Shown piece by piece: positions 54,690 through 63,944 of a stretch of 64,000 nt of DNA. A program made the position numbers and the translations under genes. The notes beneath the pieces are model-generated. The model saw nothing but the letters and a program-made list of their open reading frames with translations, was not told the origin of the DNA and made no database searches. Each line of letters begins with the position of its first letter. Position 1 is the first letter of the stretch. The DNA is from Blautia pseudococcoides (GTDB taxonomy: Bacteria; Bacillota; Clostridia; Lachnospirales; Lachnospiraceae): assembly GCF_001689125.2 (NCBI RefSeq), contig NZ_CP015405.2, positions 2,397,001 to 2,461,000 on the forward strand. The letters run 5' to 3'.

Positions 54690-55515
54690 CTAGTTTCTGT
54701 GCGACTGCACAGATTGTAACATCTTTCCCTGTATATTGTTTCCCTGCCACATCATCATAAAATTCTGTACAGGTAAGTCCCTCACCTTCTATTTCCGCCT
54801 TAAAGGTTTCCCTGGTGTACCGTTGATTCCAAAGATTATAGCAGGCACAGTCGCCTTCCGTGATTATCAGATATTGTTCCAGGGTATTGGCAGTTTCCCG
54901 GTATCGGTAATTGCGCCGTATCACCACATGGGGGGCCGCGGACCAGAATCCCTCCTTCTGATACTGGACCGTTTCAAGTTCTTCAAACGGTGCCGCATCC
55001 GTAAATCCGTCGAGAATCAAAATCCCGCCTTTTTTCAGGGCTTTTTTGATTTTTCCAAGAAGAATCTTCCTGTCCATTGGAGGCAGCACCCCAAAATCAC
55101 AATAGATCAAGGTAATGACATCAAATTCCTCCCGGTAATCCATTTCCAGATAATTCTTATAATAATATCGGATTTCCCTGCCCACCTTCGCAGCGTGTTC
55201 TTCCGCGTACCGGACAGAACGCCTGGAAAAATCAAGACCTGTCACCTGGAATCCCCGCGCATCAAACAACTCGGCATAAAGCCCCGGTCCACATCCTAGA
55301 TCAAGAAGTCTTTTTCCTGTCCCACCCCCGCAGAAATCTGCGATCCAGTCCGCAGATTTTTTTATAAAATCATGCTGTCTGGTGGCCCCCTCATCATCCG
55401 GATCCAGGTGCGCTTCCAGCATATACTTGGAAATATGTACATCATCCCAGAAAGCAGAGGTACTTGGCTCATAGACCTTAGGCTTTTGTTTCATGTAACT
55501 GATTATATTTTCCAT
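54673..55515 (-). CDS. SAM-dependent methyltransferase
   Basis: The protein of about 280 aa has motif I LLDLGCGPGLYAELF, motif II GLDFSRRSVRYAEE, the post-II FDVITLIYCDFGVL and GGILILDGFTD, i.e. a class I methyltransferase. The start MENIISY follows GGGAGGG; the longer frame adds six residues. The substrate is unknown. It precedes the LURP-one gene's end by 41 bp in the same direction. Confidence 0.88.
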   Translation of the reverse strand: MENIISYMKQKPKVYEPSTSAFWDDVHISKYMLEAHLDPDDEGATRQHDFIKKSADWIADFCGGGTGKRLLDLGCGPGLYAELFDARGFQVTGLDFSRRSVRYAEEHAAKVGREIRYYYKNYLEMDYREEFDVITLIYCDFGVLPPMDRKILLGKIKKALKKGGILILDGFTDAAPFEELETVQYQKEGFWSAAPHVVIRRNYRYRETANTLEQYLIITEGDCACYNLWNQRYTRETFKAEIEGEGLTCTEFYDDVAGKQYTGKDVTICAVAQKLAPNGN

Positions 55516-55556
55516 ATGATCCCTCCCTGTCAAACGCTCTGTTTTCTCTGCTGTGT

Positions 55557-56036
55557 CTACCGTTTTCCATCACTGCAGTTTGCGGCATCAATGGCGATCA
55601 CGGTCAGCAGCCCGATCAATTCATCATCCAGGCAGGCATAATCAATCACATACGTGTCACCCCAATGGAAGGGTTCCTTCCGGATATGCATGATAGGGCA
55701 GCATTCCTGATAGACATCATAGTCCCATTCCAGAAAGTCTCCCTCCACTCTCCAGTCGTTGTAATCAATCTCGTATTTGGGTTTAAACAGAGCAAAGCGC
55801 TTTTGTATACTTCCCAGAACCCTGCCGCCTGTTATCAGCTCGAATCTGGGCATGACGGTCATCAGTTTCTCTCTCACCATACCCACTTCCTCACCGGTGT
55901 CGTGGCGATAAATACGAATCTTGTGGCCAATAGAAAGAAACTCTCCTTTGACAAAATATTTTGGTGTTCCGTTCTCATCATATACATCATAAGTATCCGT
56001 CCAGGAAAACACTCTCTGTTTTATCAGTAATCTCAT
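55557..56036 (-). CDS. LURP-one-related (scramblase-like fold) protein
   Basis: The protein of about 159 aa begins MRLLIKQRVFSWTDTYDVYDENG and has the LURP-one/tubby-like pattern of strands (YFVKGEFLSIGHKIRIYR, EVGMVREKL, GRVLGSIQKR, VEGDFLEWDYDVYQ). AGGAGG-like sequence supports this start. Members may bind lipids or act as sensors; no function is shown. It follows fabH by a few bases. Confidence 0.88.
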   Translation of the reverse strand: MRLLIKQRVFSWTDTYDVYDENGTPKYFVKGEFLSIGHKIRIYRHDTGEEVGMVREKLMTVMPRFELITGGRVLGSIQKRFALFKPKYEIDYNDWRVEGDFLEWDYDVYQECCPIMHIRKEPFHWGDTYVIDYACLDDELIGLLTVIAIDAANCSDGKR

Positions 56037-56050
56037 ATATTCTTCCTCCT

Positions 56051-57013
56051 TTACCATTCAACCAGTACAGCACCCCAGGTAAGCCCTGCTCCGAAACCTG
56101 ACAGGACAAGCTTGTCCCCTTTTTCTAATTTTCCCTCACGGTTCATCTCATCCAGCAGGATTGGAATACTGGCTGCCGAGGTATTACCGTATCGCTCCAG
56201 GTTTACGGGGAATTTCTCCTCATCCTCCTTCAGCCTTTTTGCCACAGACTGGATAATTCTGCTGTTAGCCTGGTGCAGAACATAATACTTGATCTCCTCT
56301 TTATTTATTCCTGTTTTCTCAAGCACCTGCATGATACACTCCGGTACCTTCTTCACTGCGAATTTGAACACAGGCTGTCCTTCCATGGCTACATAGTCCG
56401 TCTCCTGTACACCTGGCACCAGTATATTTTTCATCTGGCGTGCGCCGCAGGTGAGAACGCCGTCACCTCTGCCGTCTGACCACTGGACCATGTCCACAAC
56501 CCCACTCTCATCAGCTCTTACCACAACAGCGCCCGCTCCGTCCCCGAACAGCACGCATGTACTCCTGTCTTCCCAGTTCAGCAGCTTTGACAGGGTTTCC
56601 GCTCCGATTATCAGTGCATTTTTATAAACTCCGCTCTTTATATACGCCTGGACTGTACTCAGTGCAAACACAAACCCGGAGCAGGCTGCGCTCAGGTCAA
56701 ATCCCACAGCATGAGAGGCGCCGATGGCCTTCTGCACCTGGCAGGCAGTGTTTGGGAAAAAGGAATCCGGCGTACAGGTAGCCACTATGATCAGCTCCAC
56801 ATCCTCAACATCCATGCTGGCATTCTCCAGTGCCTTTTTCGCGGCACGGCATGCCAGTATTGCTGTATTTTCCTCTTTTGCGATTCTTCTCTCCCGGATT
56901 CCGGTACGCGTGGAAATCCATTCATCGTTTGTGTCCACAACCCTGGATAAATCATCGTTTGTCACAATATTTTCAGGAACTGCACTGCCTGTTCCCACTA
57001 TCCTTGCTACCAT
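56051..57013 (-). CDS. fabH: 3-oxoacyl-ACP synthase III (FabH)
   Basis: The 320-aa enzyme has the full triad C111 (SAACSGFVFAL), H247 (VLHQANSRII) and N277 (RYGNTSAAS), plus the substrate-binding RTGIRERRI. It catalyses the first condensation of fatty acid synthesis. Other fab genes are not adjacent, which is unusual for Firmicutes. It is clearly different from the two KAS III-like genes on the mobile element. Confidence 0.92.
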   Translation of the reverse strand: MVARIVGTGSAVPENIVTNDDLSRVVDTNDEWISTRTGIRERRIAKEENTAILACRAAKKALENASMDVEDVELIIVATCTPDSFFPNTACQVQKAIGASHAVGFDLSAACSGFVFALSTVQAYIKSGVYKNALIIGAETLSKLLNWEDRSTCVLFGDGAGAVVVRADESGVVDMVQWSDGRGDGVLTCGARQMKNILVPGVQETDYVAMEGQPVFKFAVKKVPECIMQVLEKTGINKEEIKYYVLHQANSRIIQSVAKRLKEDEEKFPVNLERYGNTSAASIPILLDEMNREGKLEKGDKLVLSGFGAGLTWGAVLVEW

Positions 57014-57163
57014 ACTTTTCCTACCTCTTATTCCATCATATTTTCACCGAATCCTATCCGGGAATTCCTTTATGTCTTAAATAGTTTGATAATCAAATCT
57101 TTTCTTTCAAAGTATACTAAGAAAGAAGCCGTTTGTCAACTACACAAACGGCCTCTCGCCTTC

Positions 57164-58165
57164 TTACTCGTCTTCTTTATATATTTTCTGGATTTCCTGG
57201 GAGAGTTCCCGGCTCAGATCATCCAAGTCAATTCCCGCTCCCACACCACTGTATGAGGAATGGCCCGGTTTCAGTCCGGTATTATAATCCTGTTCCCGCA
57301 GTTTTGCCATATCGGGGATTTCCCTTGTCCTTTCTCCCGGCTCCTCTGTCTGTCTGCGGAGTGTCTGACTCTGGCGGCCGCTTCCCTGGCTGCTGCTCCC
57401 GCTTCTTCCGCTCCTTAAAGGGGTCCGCCCGGATGATGCATTGCCGCGGCTCTTCTCTGTAGTCTTGTAAACGGTCTTCTTCTTTGTCTTCTTTTTTCTG
57501 CCCGGCAGCGAAGGAAGGCTGAATTTCCTCTTTTTCCGGTTAAATAAAGGCTCCCCGCTGCTCCCCCTGCCCTGTTTTTTCTCCCTGTTCCGAAGAAGGG
57601 GAGCCGCCTGCACCGCAATACCCAAAAAAGCCAGGATCAGACCCAGCAGCCAGGTCCCTGCACCGCCGTCTTTGCCTGTCATAGAAAACAGGATCCTGAT
57701 CGCTCCCAAACCACCGCAGATCCCTGTAATACCGATGATCACATATTCCTCATAACCGATGGCCATGGTAGCGGCAAAGATTCCTATGGCAATGCAGATG
57801 ATCCTGCCTGTATTTGTGGGCGCGCTTAAAAAAGAGTTTGCCAGCGCATACACCAGGCCCGCGCACAGCACAAAAATCCCCAATTTATAGAAAACCCAGG
57901 CAAGCAGGCCAAGCACCAATGCACCAGCGATCCCTGCAATTACCGCGTACTTTGCCTCATGAAGAAAATAATATCCCGCGATTCCGCCTCCCGCGGCACC
58001 GATCAAAAATCCAAGGATACTGCCCCAGATTTTTCTGAGCTTATATCCCATAAAACAATTCAGCAGTGCAAAAACAAGCCCTGCCAGCATAATTCCCGTC
58101 GTATACTTTTCCGTAACATTCCCATACTGGGAAGTTACAATGTTTAAAATATCTGCCGGATTCAT
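57164..58165 (-). CDS. DUF4203/TM198-like multi-span membrane protein
   Basis: The protein of about 333 aa starts at MNPADILNIV (after AAGGTGAT; the longer frame is unsupported). About seven membrane helices rich in Gly/Ala (SILGFLIGAAGGGIAGYYF, ALVLGLLAWVFYKLG) are followed by a highly basic, Ser/Arg/Lys low-complexity tail (about 195-300) that should be cytoplasmic, and an acidic end. Function unknown. Confidence 0.8.
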   Translation of the reverse strand: MNPADILNIVTSQYGNVTEKYTTGIMLAGLVFALLNCFMGYKLRKIWGSILGFLIGAAGGGIAGYYFLHEAKYAVIAGIAGALVLGLLAWVFYKLGIFVLCAGLVYALANSFLSAPTNTGRIICIAIGIFAATMAIGYEEYVIIGITGICGGLGAIRILFSMTGKDGGAGTWLLGLILAFLGIAVQAAPLLRNREKKQGRGSSGEPLFNRKKRKFSLPSLPGRKKKTKKKTVYKTTEKSRGNASSGRTPLRSGRSGSSSQGSGRQSQTLRRQTEEPGERTREIPDMAKLREQDYNTGLKPGHSSYSGVGAGIDLDDLSRELSQEIQKIYKEDE

Positions 58166-58288
58166 ATTAATCACCTTACCCCTTATCTGAAATGTATTTA
58201 TTTGTAACGCTTCACGTCTGTTTCCTTCCCGGTACTGCCCAAAGGCCCCCGTACAAGTAAAAACCACTCTCTCCCCTGATACCGGATT

Positions 58289-58825
58289 TTACTTTTGTTT
58301 TAAATACACGTTTTTAATATACTCCAGGGTATCTTTCTCCCCTTTTTCTGCCAGCATGCGCAGCAAAAACTCCAGATCCTCATTGGTCTTCTCATGCACA
58401 AACCAAAGCCGGTCCCTGCTCTTCAGAAAATACGCCAAAGGTGCCTGGTCCGTATAGGTTCCGGGATTATAGACCCTGGAAGCACTGATCCGGTCCATGA
58501 CCATCTCTGCAATATATCTCCTGGGCATGGGAACGCCCTGTATGACGGTTCTGCAATCCACACCATAGTCCACCCAGTGTTCAAAATGGTGCTTGTTTCT
58601 TCCATAATGATGGATCCAGGAAGCAGACAGTCCCGTGGCCTCCCGCTCTGCATTGTTCGGGCTTCTGTTTCCCTGATAATACCTGCATCCCACGGAAAAC
58701 TCCGTCCAGGAATATTTTGACAGGTCGTGCAGAAGTCCCTGCCGGTACAGACCTATCTTAAAACAGTAGCGCATGACCAGCAGCTTATGGCTGGTAATTG
58801 TCTTGAAATGTGCCCATATATGCAT
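58289..58825 (-). CDS. DUF5662 family protein
   Basis: The protein of 178 aa starts at MHIWAHFKTITSHKLLVMRYCF; its ATG overlaps the stop of the upstream GlgX-like gene as TAATG. It contains LLHDLSKYS, ASWIHHYGRNKHHFEHW and a C-terminal helical part, with several His/Asp that recall HD-like metal sites. DUF5662 has no settled function. Coupling to the upstream gene indicates co-expression. Confidence 0.85.
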   Translation of the reverse strand: MHIWAHFKTITSHKLLVMRYCFKIGLYRQGLLHDLSKYSWTEFSVGCRYYQGNRSPNNAEREATGLSASWIHHYGRNKHHFEHWVDYGVDCRTVIQGVPMPRRYIAEMVMDRISASRVYNPGTYTDQAPLAYFLKSRDRLWFVHEKTNEDLEFLLRMLAEKGEKDTLEYIKNVYLKQK

Positions 58826-60735
58826 TACGCTGTTTCCTGCTTTCCGATTAATATTGCAATGGTTCTGGACGGCACCTCCACAGATCTTTTTCCTTTTCCT
58901 TTCTGCTTGGCCGTCTTCACATCTTCCTCTGTAAATACCTTTCCTTCCTGCTTGCTGGTGCTCACCACGAATTTCCACACAGCCCCTTTCGGCAGATTGG
59001 GGAGTGCAAAGTCATGGGGCATCCAGTGCAGATTGTAGGCTACAAACAAAAACTCTTTCTCCTGCCTGCCGTAGTCTCCGCAGTACATCATGCCCAGATG
59101 CCGCAGATTTCTCTCACAGGGCGCATACCATGCCTGCGCTCCATGATAAGACAGATCAGGATACCCAAGTGCCCTGTAATCCACGCCCTTCAGCTCCTCC
59201 TGCATGTGCAGGATATAATATTTTTTTCTGAAGGCAATGGCCTCTTTCACAAATTCGTACAATTCCTGATTGGATTTGAAAGCATTCCAGTCCACCCAGC
59301 CCATTTCATTGTCCTGACACCAGGCATTATTGTTGCCCTTCTGGGAATTTCCAAACTCATCGCCCTGGAAGATCAGAGGCGTTCCCTGGCTTAACAGAAG
59401 GAGCAGAAATGCGTTCTTAAGCTGCTGCAGTCTCAGCTCCCTGACCGTTCTCTTCCTGGTTTGCCCCTCCGTCCCGCAGTTCCAGCTGCAGTTATACTCC
59501 ATGCCGTCCCTGTTGTCCTCACCATTGTCCTCATTGTGCTTTTCATCATAGGACACCATATCCATCATAGTGAAGCCGTCCTGGTCCGCCAAATAATTAA
59601 TGATTCCCGTCTCTTTTGGGTTCCTGCGGTTCCGATAAATAAAATCCTCCAGCATGTTCTCATCACTTTTCAGCAGATGGCGCATGCAGTAAAGAAATCC
59701 TTCATTATACTCTGCCACATTTTTATAGGCAGGTTCTTTTCCCCGGTAAAGGTATCCGCCGTCCACATCATGGAAAAAGAGTTTCGTCCTGGAAAGCAGT
59801 GCATCCCTCACCAAAACCTCCTGGCAGATGCCGCTCCCCATGAGATGAAATCCATCCACGTGGTACTGCAGCTTCCAGTAATGCAGAATATCCAGCATAA
59901 CTGAAGGACTGACAGAACCATCAAAATAGAACTCCATCAGACACTCCATCCCAGCCTTATGAAGAGAATCCACCAGATGGGAAAATTCCCGCACGGGTCG
60001 GTCCGTGGCACAAAAAGATGCCTTTGGTGCGAAATAATTAGCTTCCCCTGTATATCCCCAGCAATTTACCTTCGTTGGCTCACTGCTCTGATAGGCTAAG
60101 GAAGGGTTTCCCCGTCTCCCGCTGCTTCGTTCTCCTATTGTTTCCCTGTAGTCATAGGCAGGCATTAAAAGCATTGCCGTGGCCCCCAGGTTTTTCAGAT
60201 ACTCTATCTTCTGCTCCAGTCCCTTAAATGTCCCTTTTAAACGCACCCTGGAATTTTTCTGCATGGTATACTCCCGCACCTGCAGCTTATAGATAATGGT
60301 ATCGGCCAGGGAGGAGGGCTTAAAATCCTCATCCTGCCATCTGTACTTGTCTTTCCGGAAACCACACCGGATGATATCCGGATTTTCACTCTGGGCCTGG
60401 CCGAACGGCCCTGTACCGGACAGATAGACCGCATAGGGGTCCTGTATCACTTCATTTCCGATACGGTAATTATACTCATAGCGGTCCGGAGAAATACCAT
60501 CCACACAGACAGAAATCAAATTTCCTATCTTTTTCCCGTCTGTTAGTGTAATCTCCTTCACCGGCTCTTTCTCTCCTGTATAGTACAGAAGTAAAAATGC
60601 CTCCTCCCCATCGGGGACAGAAACTGTAAACTGATATCCCTTATCTGTCCTGGTAACTCCCGGTTTTCCCGGATATACGGGCAAAGCTTGTATCTCCTTT
60701 GATGCCTCGTCACTTCTCTTCATCAAGCTGTCCAC
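58825..60735 (-). CDS. GlgX-like GH13 protein lacking catalytic residues
   Basis: The 636-aa protein has an isoamylase-type N-terminal domain (about 20-110), a GH13 barrel and a C-terminal beta domain. GlgX features remain (INYLADQDGFTMMDMVSYDEKHNEDNGEDNRDG in pieces, SWNCGTEG, LSQGTPLIFQGDEFGNSQKGNNNAWCQDNE), but region I (DVVxNHT) reads LMEFYFDG (267-273), the nucleophile in FRFD is M299 in GFHLM, and HD in region IV is Q385-D386. No acid/base Glu is seen after strand 5. It is probably a non-catalytic glucan-binding or regulatory protein, although debranching activity cannot be excluded. Confidence 0.82.
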   Translation of the reverse strand: MDSLMKRSDEASKEIQALPVYPGKPGVTRTDKGYQFTVSVPDGEEAFLLLYYTGEKEPVKEITLTDGKKIGNLISVCVDGISPDRYEYNYRIGNEVIQDPYAVYLSGTGPFGQAQSENPDIIRCGFRKDKYRWQDEDFKPSSLADTIIYKLQVREYTMQKNSRVRLKGTFKGLEQKIEYLKNLGATAMLLMPAYDYRETIGERSSGRRGNPSLAYQSSEPTKVNCWGYTGEANYFAPKASFCATDRPVREFSHLVDSLHKAGMECLMEFYFDGSVSPSVMLDILHYWKLQYHVDGFHLMGSGICQEVLVRDALLSRTKLFFHDVDGGYLYRGKEPAYKNVAEYNEGFLYCMRHLLKSDENMLEDFIYRNRRNPKETGIINYLADQDGFTMMDMVSYDEKHNEDNGEDNRDGMEYNCSWNCGTEGQTRKRTVRELRLQQLKNAFLLLLLSQGTPLIFQGDEFGNSQKGNNNAWCQDNEMGWVDWNAFKSNQELYEFVKEAIAFRKKYYILHMQEELKGVDYRALGYPDLSYHGAQAWYAPCERNLRHLGMMYCGDYGRQEKEFLFVAYNLHWMPHDFALPNLPKGAVWKFVVSTSKQEGKVFTEEDVKTAKQKGKGKRSVEVPSRTIAILIGKQETA

Positions 60736-60736
60736 C

Positions 60737-62311
60737 TCATTTCAATTTCTCCTGCTCCGAACACAGGACCTCCATCCTGTCATGTACTGCCGGCGCATCC
60801 TGCTCATCTGTCATGGTAATAATGGTATCACTGGCCATTAGTATGGTGCGCCCCTTTGGGATCAGTTCCACACCGCTTCTCTGTACTGCCACCAGAAGGC
60901 AGTTTTTCGGCCATTCAATCTGCTGCACCATTTTATTTTGCAGCTCACAGTTATGGCGTACCACAAACTCCTGTAAAATCTTTTCTCCTGTTTTCTCCGG
61001 CACCGGCTCGCCCCGCTTTCTCAGCAGATTTTCCAGCAGACTCTCATAAATAGGCTGTGACTTCACAGCAGTTGCCACCAGAAAGGCCACAATAGACACC
61101 AGAGACAGGGACAGCATCTGGCTGACACTGCCTGTCATCTCAAAAATAAGGATAATACCTGTGATAGGCGCCCGCACGATAGCTGTAAAATATCCAGCCA
61201 TTGCCAGCATGATCAGATTATTCAGATAATCCGGGTCAAGTCCCAGGTACTGCACCGCAAAAGTTCCGTATGCTCCGCCGATCAAAGCTCCCAGAACCAG
61301 CAGCGGAAAGAAAATGCCTCCCGGTGCGCCGGAACCAAAGGAGATGGCGGAAAATATAAGTTTCATCACAAACAGCAGGAGGATGGTTCTCAGCATCACA
61401 TTGCCCTCTGTGATAATATCAATAATATTATGTCCGCTGCCCAGGATTTCCGGCATAAGAAAACCCAATGCCCCAGCCAGCAGGAACGGAATGAGAAGCC
61501 TGGTCGTCTCCGCTCTCTTTCCCTTTATTTTTCCAAACAATGACTGGGAAAAAAGCGTCATCTTATTATAAAAAGCTCCCATCAGTCCCAAGATGATCCC
61601 CAGCACAATAATATGTCCATAATACTTAGCCGGAATAGAGCCTGTTATCTCAAACTGAAACACAGAACGGAATCCCAGAAATCTGGAAGATATGTAATCT
61701 GCCGTGATGGACGCTGTCATGACTGACACCAGCACAGACACGGAAAAGTTCTTGTGGATTTCTTCCAGAGAAAACATAACGCCTGCCAGCGGCGCATGGA
61801 ATGCAGCGGAAAGACCGGCACTTGCACCGCAGGTGAGCAGGAACTTTTCCTCTGTCTTGCTCCTGTCCAGTATTTTCGATACTGCCTTTCCCGCCATGGC
61901 CCCAATCTGTATGGACGGGCCTTCTCTTCCCAGGGACAACCCTGCGAACAATGACAAAAAGCCGCCCAAGAATTTTGCAGGCAGCACTTTCCACCAAATC
62001 TGATTTAATTTTCCTGCCATCTCTCCCTCCACCTGCGGAATACCGCTCCCGGAGATAAATGACTCATATTTTACCAGACGCCCCACAACACAGGCCAGAA
62101 TAAATAATACCAAAAACCAGCCCCCTGCAACCAGGGGATATTTTCTTCCGTAATCAAGGACCATGTTCATGCCCCTGCCCGCGTACTCCAGCAGTACCCG
62201 GTACAAAAGGACCACAAGTCCGGCCACAATTCCCACCAGAAACCCTTCTGCTGTCAAAATAGACTTAAAATGCTCTGCTCTCTTAATCACATAGGAAGTG
62301 TCCCGCTTCAC
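60737..62311 (-). CDS. ClC-family chloride channel/transporter with C-terminal TrkA_C domain
   Basis: The protein of 524 aa uses a GTG start after GGGAGGA at 62311. The ClC selectivity motifs are GSGIPQVEG (Gln for the usual Glu), GREGPSIQIGA with the gating Glu, and GGIFFPLLVLGALIGG. About 430-524 forms a TrkA_C-like domain (VVRHNCELQNKMVQ, LLVAVQRSGVELIPKGRT) that may bind a ligand. The gating Glu suggests Cl-/H+ exchange. It ends one base before the GlgX-like gene start. Confidence 0.92.
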   Translation of the reverse strand: MKRDTSYVIKRAEHFKSILTAEGFLVGIVAGLVVLLYRVLLEYAGRGMNMVLDYGRKYPLVAGGWFLVLFILACVVGRLVKYESFISGSGIPQVEGEMAGKLNQIWWKVLPAKFLGGFLSLFAGLSLGREGPSIQIGAMAGKAVSKILDRSKTEEKFLLTCGASAGLSAAFHAPLAGVMFSLEEIHKNFSVSVLVSVMTASITADYISSRFLGFRSVFQFEITGSIPAKYYGHIIVLGIILGLMGAFYNKMTLFSQSLFGKIKGKRAETTRLLIPFLLAGALGFLMPEILGSGHNIIDIITEGNVMLRTILLLFVMKLIFSAISFGSGAPGGIFFPLLVLGALIGGAYGTFAVQYLGLDPDYLNNLIMLAMAGYFTAIVRAPITGIILIFEMTGSVSQMLSLSLVSIVAFLVATAVKSQPIYESLLENLLRKRGEPVPEKTGEKILQEFVVRHNCELQNKMVQQIEWPKNCLLVAVQRSGVELIPKGRTILMASDTIITMTDEQDAPAVHDRMEVLCSEQEKLK

Positions 62312-62479
62312 AATGATTCCTCCCTCTTTGGTACCTCGCCTTTTACAAAAGACTACCCGCAACTGTTCCGTACGTTCACAGTTACGACTATTCTCATTAT
62401 ACGTGTGCCCCCATAAAATTGCAATCGCCAATTCGTAACAGTTGCAATCTTTTCCTTAATCTGATAGTATGAAAGCAGT

Positions 62480-62544
62480 CCAAATGCGGTGCAGAGCCGC
62501 ATTTGGAAAACTGAAAGGTAACTGTAAAATCACTGGACAGTTAC
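62480..62544. repeat. Two hairpins in the leader of the DUF1292 gene
   Basis: CCAAATGCGG/CCGCATTTGG (62480-62489, 62497-62506) and GTAACTGT/ACAGTTAC (62518-62525, 62537-62544) lie between the divergent promoters and the DUF1292 ribosome binding site. They match no riboswitch I know; a post-transcriptional role is possible. Confidence 0.5.
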
Positions 62545-62573
62545 ACTGAAAGAAAAGAAGAGAGGTATCACAT

Positions 62574-62969
62574 ATGAGTGAAGAAACATTCACAGCAAAT
62601 ATCGGAGGCTGCGACCCAAGCGACTGCGCTTCCTGCAGTTCTGACTGTCAAAGCGCCGGCAAAGGCTCTATCCCAAGGGTTCCGAACCCAACCATCAAGC
62701 TGACCCTTGAGGACAATACGGTTTTGGAGTGTGCCGTACTCACCACTTTCCCTGTGGAGGACTTCGGCGAGTTCATTGCTCTTGTTCCCCTTGACAAAGA
62801 CGGCAAGAGTACATCCGGGGAGACCTATCTGTTCCGTTATGCAGAGGATGGAGACGGCAACCCTGTTGTGACTAATATTGAACGGGAGGATGAGTACATG
62901 GCTGCTGCTGAGAGCTTCCATGAATTTATCGCCAATCTTCCAAGTGAAGAGGCAACAGAAAAAGAGTAA
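62574..62969 (+). CDS. DUF1292 family protein with Cys-rich N-terminus
   Basis: The 131-aa acidic protein has four cysteines in its first 25 residues (C13, C18, C21, C25) and a DUF1292 beta domain (TIKLTLEDNTVLECAVLTTF, FIALVPLD, YLFRYAEDGDGNPVVTNIE). AGAGAGG precedes the ATG. DUF1292 proteins such as YrzB are common in Firmicutes without a known role. It is 81 bp upstream of an amidohydrolase gene in the same direction. Confidence 0.88.
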   Translation: MSEETFTANIGGCDPSDCASCSSDCQSAGKGSIPRVPNPTIKLTLEDNTVLECAVLTTFPVEDFGEFIALVPLDKDGKSTSGETYLFRYAEDGDGNPVVTNIEREDEYMAAAESFHEFIANLPSEEATEKE

Positions 62970-63050
62970 CGGCAGTGACGGGGGAGAGAAACCGGTAACC
63001 CCCATCTGTAAAATTACCGGGTTTGGATCGAAAGAAGCGGAGGAATTGCC

Positions 63051-63944
63051 ATGCATGATTTTAAGATCTGGGACAGCCATGTGCATCTGTTTCCCCCTGA
63101 GATTTATCAGAACTGGGAGAAATACGCTGCCAGGGATAACTGGTTTGCCCTTCTCACAAAAAAGCCGGAAAACGGCAAAGGAACGGAGGAGGCCTGGGCC
63201 AATGCGGAGGAAGCCTTGGAATGCGCGGACAAAGCCGGTATTTACGGCCTTGTTATGCAGGGTTGGTATTGGAACGATGAGGGCCTCATGACCATGCACA
63301 ATGATTACATGGCTGATATGATGAAACGTCATCCCCACAGGCTGAAAGGTTTTCTTTCCATCAACCCAAAGTTCCGTGAAAAAGCTATCGCTGAGATTGA
63401 GCGTTGTGTAAAACTGGGTTTTACCGGCATCGGTGAGCTGGGGCCGGGTGGAAATGGATATGACTTTGAGGATTCTGATTTTATAGATGTGCTGGAGTGT
63501 GCACAGCACTATGGCCTTACTGTGTGTATTCACTGCGGGGAACCGGTAGGACATGCCTATCCCGGCAGGGACTTTACCAGCCTGGCTCCTATTCCCGCAC
63601 TGGTTAAGAAATATCCCGATTTAAAGCTCATTTTGGCCCATATGGGCGGCGGACTTCCTTTCTATGAAATGAATCCCAAATACAGCGGGAACTTCAAAAA
63701 TGTCTGCTACGACACAGCCGCGAATCCTCTGCTGTATAATATCCGCAGTTTCCGGGCTGTCATCTCCATGATCGGAAGTAAACGTCTGCTTTTCGGAAGT
63801 GATTTTCCGCTGCTGCTCTATCCCTCCAAATGCAGGGAGATGGATTTTTCCATGTTTGTGGAAGATATCAGAAAACATGGAGGGCTTACGCAGGAAGAGT
63901 GGAATGATGTGATGGGCGACAATCTGATACGGTTTTTGTCATAG
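63051..63944 (+). CDS. Amidohydrolase-family (TIM-barrel) metal-dependent hydrolase
   Basis: The 297-aa protein has the HxH metal motif WDSHVHLF near the N-terminus, TVCIHCG at about 163, LILAHMGGG at about 200 and the final Asp in LLFGSDFPLL. This is the amidohydrolase_2 layout of decarboxylases and hydrolases. AAGCGGAGGAATTGCC precedes the ATG. The substrate is unknown; it may share a transcript with the DUF1292 gene. Confidence 0.9.
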   Translation: MHDFKIWDSHVHLFPPEIYQNWEKYAARDNWFALLTKKPENGKGTEEAWANAEEALECADKAGIYGLVMQGWYWNDEGLMTMHNDYMADMMKRHPHRLKGFLSINPKFREKAIAEIERCVKLGFTGIGELGPGGNGYDFEDSDFIDVLECAQHYGLTVCIHCGEPVGHAYPGRDFTSLAPIPALVKKYPDLKLILAHMGGGLPFYEMNPKYSGNFKNVCYDTAANPLLYNIRSFRAVISMIGSKRLLFGSDFPLLLYPSKCREMDFSMFVEDIRKHGGLTQEEWNDVMGDNLIRFLS

